DNA from: Acidihalobacter prosperus
GTDB lineage: Bacteria; Pseudomonadota; Gammaproteobacteria; DSM-5130; Acidihalobacteraceae
Assembly: GCF_000754095.2 (NCBI RefSeq)
Contig: NZ_JQSG02000002.1
Span: 465,585 to 529,584, forward strand
Reading direction: 5' to 3'
DNA length: 64,000 bases
The translations under genes and the position numbers were made by a program. Of the stretch, positions 1 to 7,281 are shown in pieces (positions within the stretch are counted from its first letter, which is position 1; every line of letters begins with the position of its first letter). Below the pieces are notes generated by a model, which was not told where the DNA came from, searched no databases, and saw only the letters and a list, made by a program, of their open reading frames with translations.

Positions 1-259
1 CGCTTCCCTGGCGCTCGCCTTCCACATGAGCCAAGGCTCTGCGCGCGTCACTGCGACCCGCAGGCATCTCGATTTCATGTTCGATGACATCCCGCACGTC
101 CTGCCCCGGGGCCACCACGCTGATGGTCACATCGAGCCCGTCGTCGGCCAGAACGGGTAATGGCAATGCCATGGCGAGGCAGAACGATGCGCCCGCCAAC
201 AGGATCAACAGGCCTTTACTTTCACTATGGCTTTTTATGATTGAAATTCGATTCGACAT
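1..259 (-). CDS. Exported protein of unknown function, C-terminus outside window
   Basis: An open frame starts with ATG at 259 and runs off the left edge, giving 86 visible residues. A charged start (MSNRISIIKSHSESK) is followed by a hydrophobic stretch (LLILLAGASFCLAMALPLPV) and a likely signal peptidase site at VLA-DD, so the product is predicted to be exported. The mature part begins with an acidic, beta-like segment and has no motif I recognise. It lies 32 bases downstream of the anti-sigma gene on the same strand with GTGTGGGATA before the ATG, so it is probably the last known member of the sigma/anti-sigma operon and may be a periplasmic component or target of that response. Function is unknown. 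Confidence 0.6.
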   Translation of the reverse strand, partial: MSNRISIIKSHSESKGLLILLAGASFCLAMALPLPVLADDGLDVTISVVAPGQDVRDVIEHEIEMPAGRSDARRALAHVEGERQGS

Positions 260-291
260 TATCCCACACCCATTCGCCCGGATGTTGCCCT

Positions 292-933
292 TTAGATATT
301 GGACATCGTACGGTTACCCTTCACGTGCACGCCCACCTGAATCTCCCGTGCATACTCGCCGTACTGGACCTCGGCCCTCAATACGCCGCGCCCGCTTCGC
401 TCCGCGACCAGTGGCAGGCTCAGCAGGTTGCGGCCCTGCTTGAGCTGACCATGCCAGACGATTTCACGCTGCCCCGGGTGACCGGCCACTTCTACACCGG
501 CGGGCAGGATTACGGTGAAACGCACGCCTTGCACAGGCTTCGAGGCATTGAACACCAGCCGGATCGTATCCTTGCCTTGTGCGAGCTGCACCGTCGGCGC
601 CCCCCCTTCCTGAGCCTGCCGCTGCACGCCGATGCCAATAGCGATACCGGCGAGCAGGCTCGCGGCGACTGCCAGCCCTACCATGCGCTGGCGGATAGGC
701 TTGCGCACCGAGGGCTGGCGCACGGCCCTTGCGATCGCACGATCGGCGAACCCGGCACGCATCGGCGGCACGGACAGCTTTCGCAGATCGCTCCAGACCC
801 GTCGCTCCCAGCTCAACTGCTCACGGCAGGCCGGGCAGTAGGCCAAATGCTCATCCAGCTCGCGACGATCATCTGCAGAGATCGTGCCATCCAGATACCG
901 ATCAAAACGCCTACGATAGACTGGGCAGTTCAT
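292..933 (-). CDS. Zinc-finger anti-sigma factor, membrane anchored
   Basis: This 213-aa protein begins with a ZAS-type zinc finger: Cys3, then H29-x3-C-x2-C (HLAYCPAC), the signature of anti-sigma factors that hold an ECF sigma factor. One hydrophobic segment near residues 85-105 (VGLAVAASLLAGIAIGIGV) predicts a membrane anchor, leaving the beta-rich C-terminal 100 residues in the periplasm as the likely sensor. The start overlaps the sigma factor end by 23 bases, which suggests translational coupling and balanced amounts of the two proteins. The signal sensed cannot be read from the sequence. The neighbouring molybdenum/cytochrome fusion hints at redox or sulfur-oxide stress, but that is inference. 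Confidence 0.85.
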   Translation of the reverse strand: MNCPVYRRRFDRYLDGTISADDRRELDEHLAYCPACREQLSWERRVWSDLRKLSVPPMRAGFADRAIARAVRQPSVRKPIRQRMVGLAVAASLLAGIAIGIGVQRQAQEGGAPTVQLAQGKDTIRLVFNASKPVQGVRFTVILPAGVEVAGHPGQREIVWHGQLKQGRNLLSLPLVAERSGRGVLRAEVQYGEYAREIQVGVHVKGNRTMSNI

Positions 934-1552
934 CGGTCATCCCCTCGTCCAAAAAATAGAGTTCCTTCTGACCCACCTTGCGAGCCATCAGGCTGTCCTT
1001 GAGCGCACGCCGAGCACGGAACAGGCGCGATTTGAGCGTCCCCACCGGAACATCCAGCGTTTCCGCCAGTTCGACCAGGCTGTAGCCCTCCACGTCATGC
1101 AGCATGAGCACCGCCTTCTGTTCCTCGTTAAGCGCCTCCATCGCCTCCATGATGTGCCCTTCGAGCAGGCCTCGTTCGACGGTGGTTTCCGGACCGGCCT
1201 CCGACGAAGCCATGCGATCCCAAACGCCGGTGCATCCTCCGTCATCCTCGGACTCGGCATGTAGATCCAGATGCCCGTGGGGGCTTCTTGCATGCCGGCG
1301 CCTCCCGTCGACGAACAGGTTGTACAGCGCGCGCATCAACCAAGGACGCAGCACATCGATCGCGGCCAGCTCCGTCGACTTCGGGTACAGTTTGATCAAC
1401 AGATCCTGCACCAGATCCTCCGCATCGTCCTGATGTCCGGTAAACCGATAGGCCACCCGGTACAGGGTCTCGATGTGCGGAGCCACCAGCGCCTCGAAAT
1501 CGTCGGGCGGCAGCGGTCGGCTAAACCATTTGCTGAGTCGTTGGCTGTTCAT
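911..1552 (-). CDS. ECF-type RNA polymerase sigma factor
   Basis: This 213-aa protein has sigma-70 region 2 at about residues 20-85 (core FTGHQDDAEDLVQDLLIKL) and region 4 at about 135-185 (helix-turn-helix around LAETLDVPVGTLKSRLFRAR), with no regions 1 or 3, the ECF layout. ATG at 1552 is preferred; a GTG lies one codon upstream. A middle insert (HGHLDLHAESEDDGG) makes it slightly longer than a minimal ECF factor. The anti-sigma gene follows with an overlap. GGAACC-N16-CGTG lies immediately upstream (1563-1588), resembling an ECF promoter and suggesting autoregulation. Its regulon cannot be defined from this window. Confidence 0.9.
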   Translation of the reverse strand: MNSQRLSKWFSRPLPPDDFEALVAPHIETLYRVAYRFTGHQDDAEDLVQDLLIKLYPKSTELAAIDVLRPWLMRALYNLFVDGRRRHARSPHGHLDLHAESEDDGGCTGVWDRMASSEAGPETTVERGLLEGHIMEAMEALNEEQKAVLMLHDVEGYSLVELAETLDVPVGTLKSRLFRARRALKDSLMARKVGQKELYFLDEGMTDELPSLS

Positions 1553-1562
1553 CACCTGTTGA

Positions 1563-1588
1563 CACGGCAGATGTCTGAAAAAGGTTCC
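1563..1588 (-). promoter_or_regulatory. Possible ECF-type autoregulated promoter
   Basis: On the minus strand GGAACC (1588-1583) and CGTG (1566-1563) are separated by exactly 16 bases, close to the -35/-10 layout of many ECF sigma factors. The predicted transcription start falls within a few bases of the sigma gene start codon, so the message would be nearly leaderless. Only one instance was found, so the assignment is tentative. Confidence 0.35.
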
Positions 1589-1679
1589 ATGCCTGGTCCG
1601 CAGGACGGCCCGATCAATAGACTATCCGAATCAGCACATCATTCAAACTGATTGGTGGCCGGGATGAAGCCGCAAGGGC

Positions 1680-2918
1680 TCAGAAACCGGTCTTGACGCT
1701 GCCCAGATAAGCATCGGCGGGATAGCCCTGCCGCTCCCAGGTACCCGTGACCGGCTCGGCGGTGGCGACCACACGATCCACCCATTTCACCGACTTGTAG
1801 CCGTACATGCCCGGCACCACCAGGCGCAGCGGGAAACCGCCGCGACCAGGCAGCGGCTCGCCGGCGATACCGTAGGCCAGCATGACCCCACGCACCCGCG
1901 CCTGTTGTAGGCTGAGGCAGTCGACATACACGCCGTCGGCCGAATAAAAGGCGAGATAGCGCGCCTGCGGCAGCACACCGGCATGCGCCATCAAGGCCTC
2001 CACGGCGATCCCGTCCCAGGGCACGTCCGGCACGCTCCAGCCGGTGACGCAATGGAAATTGCTTCGAATCATTACCGGATCCAGTGCCCTGATCTCTTCG
2101 AGACGCATCGTGACCGGATGCTCGACCAGCCCGCCTATGGACAGCCGAAAGCCCACCGGATCGATCTCGGGGTAGATGCCGGTATAACTGTAGTGCTCGG
2201 GAAAGGCCCATTGCGCCGCCGCATCACTGGTGGCCATGCTGTCGACCCCGCCGGATGTCGGATCCGGCCTGCGCCGCATGCCGGCCAGCCCCAGCAGGCC
2301 AAAACTGGCGCCCACCAGCGACACGCCCATCGACAGGAAACGTCGCCGGGTGAAATCGACACGCCAGTTCAGCGGATGGCCGCTGCGTTGGAACGAGAAG
2401 GTGCGCAGAAACCCATGCACCAGCAGCCACGCCAACAGCGCATACGCCACCCAGCCATGCCAGCCGAAGGCGATGGCATTCCAGTACACGGGGAAGGTCG
2501 TGTCAAACCACAGCACGTAGCCGCTCACGCCGAGAAACAGACTTCCTGCGGACACCAGCGTCCAGTCGACGAGCCGCACGCGCCGCACCAGCCGCGGCGA
2601 CGACAGCAGCGCAATCAGCAGGGCAACCAGAAAGGCCGTCCCCAGCCACACGTGCAACGCGTAGATGGTCTGCAGCCAGGGCAACAGCACCGCATGCAGA
2701 TCGGGCAGATAGATCGCCACCCCGCTGAGCATCAGCACGATGAAGGACGCCAGCAGAAACACGTGGACGATGCGCAACGTCCACGGCCAGGTCCGCCGTC
2801 GCAACCAATCGCCGAGCGCCGGCCAGCGAACGGCCAGGGATTTGTGCGCCAGCAGGCCGATGCCCAGCAGGCCGAGCGGGACAAGACCCCAGAGATAAAC
2901 AGGTGACGGCACGCTCAT
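1680..2918 (-). CDS. Cytochrome b561-like membrane domain fused to a sulfite-oxidase-type molybdopterin domain
   Basis: This 412-aa protein has five predicted membrane helices in residues 1-172, with histidines suited to haem b in helices 2, 3 and 5 (RIVHVFLL, YALHVWLG, GWHGWVAYALL). A twin-arginine motif (TRRRFLS, about 189-195) and a sixth hydrophobic stretch come next. Residues 225-412 form an oxidoreductase molybdopterin-binding domain with the Mo-ligating cysteine in NFHCVTGWS and the conserved MYGYKSVKW segment. The expected arrangement is a periplasmic Mo domain passing electrons to membrane haem and quinone, analogous to MsrP/MsrQ but in one chain. The internal Tat motif suggests Sec insertion of the first helices and Tat export of the Mo domain. 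It lies upstream of the ECF sigma gene on the same strand, 128 bases away. Substrate unknown. Confidence 0.8.
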   Translation of the reverse strand: MSVPSPVYLWGLVPLGLLGIGLLAHKSLAVRWPALGDWLRRRTWPWTLRIVHVFLLASFIVLMLSGVAIYLPDLHAVLLPWLQTIYALHVWLGTAFLVALLIALLSSPRLVRRVRLVDWTLVSAGSLFLGVSGYVLWFDTTFPVYWNAIAFGWHGWVAYALLAWLLVHGFLRTFSFQRSGHPLNWRVDFTRRRFLSMGVSLVGASFGLLGLAGMRRRPDPTSGGVDSMATSDAAAQWAFPEHYSYTGIYPEIDPVGFRLSIGGLVEHPVTMRLEEIRALDPVMIRSNFHCVTGWSVPDVPWDGIAVEALMAHAGVLPQARYLAFYSADGVYVDCLSLQQARVRGVMLAYGIAGEPLPGRGGFPLRLVVPGMYGYKSVKWVDRVVATAEPVTGTWERQGYPADAYLGSVKTGF

Positions 2919-3001
2919 TGGATTCCCCCGGGTGACGGCCGCACGGCCGCGTTCAATCCTTAGACGTTTGAACGGGAAAAATATTACAGCGATTTAGTCG
3001 G

Positions 3002-4396
3002 TTATTTTTCACCCGTGGGCTTGCGCCCCTTGAGTCGCGCCAGAATCTCCTCGCGCGCCTCGCGCAGCATCGAGTCGCGATCCAGCGAATCGAGAATCTC
3101 GCGCACCATGCGCTTGGGCCCGCCCTCGCCCCAGGATTTGCCGGCCGCCAGATAACGTTCCGCCGCGCGGCCGACGACGTAGGTTGCGAAGTAGGCCACA
3201 GCGCCCTGCGCGGTACCCGTGGCCAGCGTGGAGAGGCCGCCGCTGCCCAGCTTGAGCAATCCGGCCACCAGGTTCAGCGTCCACGCCGTACCCATCAGCG
3301 CCGCGAGCTGTGCGGAGATCACCGCCACCAGACGGCCCGCCTCCACCCGCGAGAACGGCATGCCATAGACCCGGCTCAGGTGCACCACCATGCCGACATC
3401 CAGCATCACCGCCGCCACCAGATCGGCGCCCGGGATCGGATTGAAACCGACGGCCACCCCCTTGGACAGGCAATACAGGCGGATCACCCGTTCGCCGATC
3501 GCCTGCTTGGCCGCGAGGATGCGTTCGGCCACCCGTTCGCTCAGGCGGCCGGCGAAGAGACCGGCGTTGAGCGCCGCCAGAGTCTTGCCCTCGGCCTCGA
3601 GCACCGCCCACAGGCGCAGCTTGAGTTCGTCGACGTCGACCGGCGGACACACGCGTTCCTCGGTTTCGTGTCCCTGCGCATCCACGCGTATGCGGATGCG
3701 TTCGGCGGGTGCGGCGGAGGTAAGCACCAGCCGCTCCTCGGGCAGGCGGCCCAGCAGACGCGACAGCAATACCTGACGCAGGGTCGCGCGCTCGGCTTCG
3801 GTATAGCGGTCGGCCTTGTTCAGCACCAGAATCACCGCGCTCTGCTCGTGCATCACCCAGCCCAGAGCCTCGTGCTCGGCCGCGGTGAGGTCGCCGTCGA
3901 CCACGAACAGCACCAGATCGGACTCGGTGGCCACCTCACGCGCCAGGCGCTCCCGCGCCTCGCCGGCCACCTCGTTGATGCCGGGCGTGTCGATGAGATA
4001 GACGCCACCGGCGTCGAAGGACTCCCAGCAGGCCTCCTCGCTGCGCCGGGTTTCGCCGTGCAACGGGCTGGTCGCAAAGCGCGGCTCGCCGAGCAATGCG
4101 TTGAGCAGGGCGGATTTGCCCACACTCACCCGCCCGAACACGGCCACGTGCACATGACCGTGCTCGATCTTGTCCAGCAAGCGCTGGACGCGCGCGTAGT
4201 CCTCGGCCAGTTCCTCGCGCACGCCGGCAGGCACGCGCTCGTCCTCGAGCAGTTCGCGCAGGCTTTCGCGCGCCAGCGCCAGGTGGCGCTCGCCGCCCTG
4301 CCCCGAGGTTACGTCTGCCCCCTCAGTCTCCGCGTCCGCGCTGATTCTTGACCAGCCACTCGGCCAGACGCCGCGCACGCGCTTCCAGATCTTCAC
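3002..4396 (-). CDS. Era/dynamin-like GTPase with DUF697-type C-terminus (downstream paralogue)
   Basis: This 464-aa protein carries a full G domain: G1 GRVSVGKSA (about 87-95), G3 DTPG (about 136), and G4 NKAD (about 197). A helical hydrophobic C-terminal half (PIPGADLVAAVMLDVGMVVH and a glycine-rich AALMGTAWTLNLVAG segment) matches DUF697/YcjF-type tails and suggests membrane association. The reading frame overlaps the upstream paralogue by 74 bases; no ATG, GTG or TTG follows closely after that gene's stop, so I kept the ATG at 4396, but the start is uncertain. The pair probably work together, perhaps as a heteromeric membrane-remodelling or stress GTPase. The specific role is unknown. Confidence 0.8.
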   Translation of the reverse strand: MKIWKRVRGVWPSGWSRISADAETEGADVTSGQGGERHLALARESLRELLEDERVPAGVREELAEDYARVQRLLDKIEHGHVHVAVFGRVSVGKSALLNALLGEPRFATSPLHGETRRSEEACWESFDAGGVYLIDTPGINEVAGEARERLAREVATESDLVLFVVDGDLTAAEHEALGWVMHEQSAVILVLNKADRYTEAERATLRQVLLSRLLGRLPEERLVLTSAAPAERIRIRVDAQGHETEERVCPPVDVDELKLRLWAVLEAEGKTLAALNAGLFAGRLSERVAERILAAKQAIGERVIRLYCLSKGVAVGFNPIPGADLVAAVMLDVGMVVHLSRVYGMPFSRVEAGRLVAVISAQLAALMGTAWTLNLVAGLLKLGSGGLSTLATGTAQGAVAYFATYVVGRAAERYLAAGKSWGEGGPKRMVREILDSLDRDSMLREAREEILARLKGRKPTGEK

Positions 4397-5810
4397 CGAG
4401 CACCTCCCTGAATGCCTGGTCGACCGCGGTCTGATTCAGGCGACCGCGGGTTTCCAGTGTACGCGCCAGCGCACGCCCCAGCGCATCGAAGATCAACCCG
4501 TAGGCGATCGCCTGCACCACGCCGCCGACCACCGTGCCGAGGCCGGGAAAGGCCTTCAGGCCATTGCCCACCACGCTCAGCACCAGCGGCATCACCCGCC
4601 CGACCCGGGTCTGCACGCTCTTGAGAAACTGCTGGATGTCGATCGTCTGCACGGGAATCTCGTACAGCTCGCACAGCTCGCGCACCAGTGCCGTGCCGAT
4701 GTAACCCTGCACCAGCACGTCCGCCCCCGGCGCCACCGTGGCCAGCGCCGCGAGGGCGGCCTTGCGCGAACTGGATCGGATCACCCGGTCGGCTGCCTGC
4801 CGCCGCCAGTCGCGCTCGGCCACCGCCAGCCTTTCGGCGGCGAGGGCGAAGATCGCACCGTCGCGCAGCCGTTCCAGCAGCTGCGGATCGCCGTCGACCG
4901 CACGCTGCAACGCATCGCGCAACGCCTCGACCTCCGGCGGCGCAGTGCGCAGCTCGCGCGTCTCGCCCCCGTCCGGCAAGGCCCGCAGCACCTCTCGCTG
5001 CGCGCCCGCACTGACCGCGACGACCGGCGCCGCCACGCCAGCCGCGGCGAGACGCTCGCGCAGACGCGCGGCCACGGTCTCCAGTTCGGCCGCGCCGTAG
5101 CGGTCGCTCTTGTTGAGCGCGAGCAGCAGCGGCTTGCGCAGCGCGGCCAGGCGTTCGAGCGCGGTCTGCTGGCTGCGCGTGAGGTCGCCGTCGGTCACGT
5201 AAACCACCAGTTGCGCGCGCCTCGCCTCCTCCGCGGCCAGCTCGTCCAGCTCGCCACCGACCTCGCCGGTGCCCGGCACGTCGGCCAGCACCAGCGCGTC
5301 GCCAGCCGGGCTTTGCCATCGGTAGTGACGCACCTCGCGGGTGACGCCCGCCTCGACGCCGACCTCCGCCTCGGCACCCGGAATCAGCGCGCGGATCAGA
5401 CTGCTCTTGCCGACGCTGACCTCCCCGAACAAGGCCACATACAGATGGCCCGTGGCACGGCGCGCACCGAGTTCGGCCAACTCCGAACGTGCGGCGGCGA
5501 CATCGATACCGCGCGCCTCGGCGGCCTGCAGACGCGCCTCCAGGCCGGTCTCGTCCAATGGCGCATCCGACAAGTCGGCGGACGCACGGCGGGGCGAACG
5601 CAACAGGCGGTAGAGCAGCCAGAAACCGGCGCCGAGGAAGACCACCAGCAGCACCCCGTAGGTCACGTAGACCCAGGGCGGCAGGGCCGACAGACGCTGC
5701 CAGACCCGCAGTGCGAGATCGGTGATCGCCAGCGACAGCAGGAGCGCCAGCAGCAGCACCAGCAGGAGGCCGAGTGCGAGCAACTGACGTAAACGAGGGG
5801 TCAGATTCAT
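4323..5810 (-). CDS. Membrane-anchored GTPase with DUF697-type C-terminus (upstream paralogue)
   Basis: This 495-aa protein has two N-terminal membrane helices (about 10-33 and 45-68), then a coiled linker and a G domain with G1 GEVSVGKSS (about 130), a G3 variant DVPGTGE in place of DxxG, and G4 NKSD (about 233). The C-terminal third contains helical segments resembling DUF697 (ATVAPGADVLVQGYIGTALV; VGNGLKAFPGLGTVVGGVV). The GTPase core resembles its downstream partner, indicating an old tandem duplication, but only this copy has the N-terminal anchor. It is first in the two-gene unit and starts 32 bases from the end of the sensor kinase gene, reading the same way, so read-through from the opg unit is possible. 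Confidence 0.8.
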   Translation of the reverse strand: MNLTPRLRQLLALGLLLVLLLALLLSLAITDLALRVWQRLSALPPWVYVTYGVLLVVFLGAGFWLLYRLLRSPRRASADLSDAPLDETGLEARLQAAEARGIDVAAARSELAELGARRATGHLYVALFGEVSVGKSSLIRALIPGAEAEVGVEAGVTREVRHYRWQSPAGDALVLADVPGTGEVGGELDELAAEEARRAQLVVYVTDGDLTRSQQTALERLAALRKPLLLALNKSDRYGAAELETVAARLRERLAAAGVAAPVVAVSAGAQREVLRALPDGGETRELRTAPPEVEALRDALQRAVDGDPQLLERLRDGAIFALAAERLAVAERDWRRQAADRVIRSSSRKAALAALATVAPGADVLVQGYIGTALVRELCELYEIPVQTIDIQQFLKSVQTRVGRVMPLVLSVVGNGLKAFPGLGTVVGGVVQAIAYGLIFDALGRALARTLETRGRLNQTAVDQAFREVLGEDLEARARRLAEWLVKNQRGRGD

Positions 5811-5841
5811 GCGCCGATTGTAGCGAGCCGCGGCGCCGGCG

Positions 5842-7254
5842 TCAGAGCGTGGGAAAATCCAGCGTCACCGCGAGTCCGGGCCCCGCATCGCCAAGACTCA
5901 CCGTGGCGCCATGCAGCTGGGCAACGGCCTTGACCAAGGCCAGCCCCAAGCCGTTGCCGGGCGAACTGCGTGCGGCGTCGAGGCGCACGAAGCGCTGCAT
6001 CACCCGTTCGTACTCCGCATCCGGGATACCCGGTCCGCTGTCGCTGACGCTCAATCTCACGTGCCCGCCTGTGCACGCCAGTTCCAGCCTGACGCGTCCA
6101 CCGGCGGGCGTGTATTTAATGGCGTTATCCAGCAGATTGCCCACGGCCTGGGCGATCAGGTCGCGATGCCCGCTGACCCAGGCCTCGCCGCACCCGTCGA
6201 TATCGAGCACGAGCCCCGCCTCCTCGGCGAGTGCGCCATAGAGTTCCCCCAGATCTGCAGTCAAGGCCACGAGTTCGACCGGCGAAAAATCCTTGCGACG
6301 CATGCCGGCCTCGGCCTGGGCGATGCTAAGCAGGGCGTTGAAGGTTTGAATGATGCCTTCAAGGTCCGCGACCGCCCCCTCGATCACCTCGCGATATTCG
6401 GCTGGCTCGCGTGCCTCCAGCAGGGCAACCTCAAGACGGTTGCGCAGCCGCGTCAGCGGACTGCGCAGATCGTGCGCGACGTTGTCGGTCACCTCGCGCA
6501 TACCGCAGACGAGCTGGTCGATACGTCTGAGCATGGCGTTGAGCCGCTCTGCCAGCTCGTCGAATTCATCGCCACGCCCGGCGACCGGTATGCGCTGGGA
6601 CAGGCGCCCAGCCATGATTTCGCCAGCAGCCTCGCTTACCGACTCCAGCCGGCGCAGCACGTTGCGCCCCATCAGCACGCCGCCAAGCAAGGACAGCAAC
6701 GCAATCACGCCGACGCCCCAGGCCACCAGCGCGAAGGTGTGGTCGGCCAGCTGTTCCTCGCTGCTGAGCGCCTGGCCGATGAGCAGGGTCACGCCCTGCT
6801 TGAGCGGCGTGGCCAGGGTACGCACATCGACGTCGTCGTCGTCCGCGCGCTGCGGCTTGGGGATGCTCATGCTGTCGAGATTGATGTATCCGAAGCCGCC
6901 CGACCGCCCCAGCCCGTCCGGCCAGAACAGGAAGTTGCCCGCCAGATGCTGGCTGCCCTCGCCAAGCAGCAGCCAGAAGTGGCCGCCGGTCACTTCATCC
7001 CGCGTACGCCGGTTCACGGCCGCCTGGAGCGCCGACAGCCCGCCCTTGCGGTAATCGTGGATCAGCGCGTCGCGCTCGATGGCCAGCGCGGCATCCACCT
7101 GCGCGGTGATGTAGCGCGTGGTCGACCAGTAGATCACGCCCAGGGTGATCGCCGTCAGCAGACTGTAGAGCAGCACGTAGAACAGCGACAGCCTGAAGGC
7201 CGTGGTCTGGAACAGGCCGTAGCGGCGCGGCATTCGCCGTCTCAGCGGATTCAC
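5842..7254 (-). CDS. Sensor histidine kinase, last gene of the opg unit
   Basis: This 470-aa kinase has TM1 at about 15-40, a roughly 130-residue periplasmic sensor region, TM2 at about 172-195 and a HAMP linker. The phospho-acceptor motif is VAHDLRSPLTRL (about 262-273). The HATPase domain shows N-box NLLDNAIKYTPAGG, G1 SDSGPGIPD and G2 GNGLGLALVKAV. The sensor region is not recognisable. It lies 28 bases after opgG on the same strand, while the only response regulator nearby (11647-12327) begins the same unit 5 kb upstream. The two are therefore likely partners regulating periplasmic glucan synthesis or a wider envelope/osmotic response. The pairing is inferred from gene order. Confidence 0.9.
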   Translation of the reverse strand: MNPLRRRMPRRYGLFQTTAFRLSLFYVLLYSLLTAITLGVIYWSTTRYITAQVDAALAIERDALIHDYRKGGLSALQAAVNRRTRDEVTGGHFWLLLGEGSQHLAGNFLFWPDGLGRSGGFGYINLDSMSIPKPQRADDDDVDVRTLATPLKQGVTLLIGQALSSEEQLADHTFALVAWGVGVIALLSLLGGVLMGRNVLRRLESVSEAAGEIMAGRLSQRIPVAGRGDEFDELAERLNAMLRRIDQLVCGMREVTDNVAHDLRSPLTRLRNRLEVALLEAREPAEYREVIEGAVADLEGIIQTFNALLSIAQAEAGMRRKDFSPVELVALTADLGELYGALAEEAGLVLDIDGCGEAWVSGHRDLIAQAVGNLLDNAIKYTPAGGRVRLELACTGGHVRLSVSDSGPGIPDAEYERVMQRFVRLDAARSSPGNGLGLALVKAVAQLHGATVSLGDAGPGLAVTLDFPTL

Positions 7255-7281
7255 GCCAGCAACCCAGCGGACGGCAGCGCC

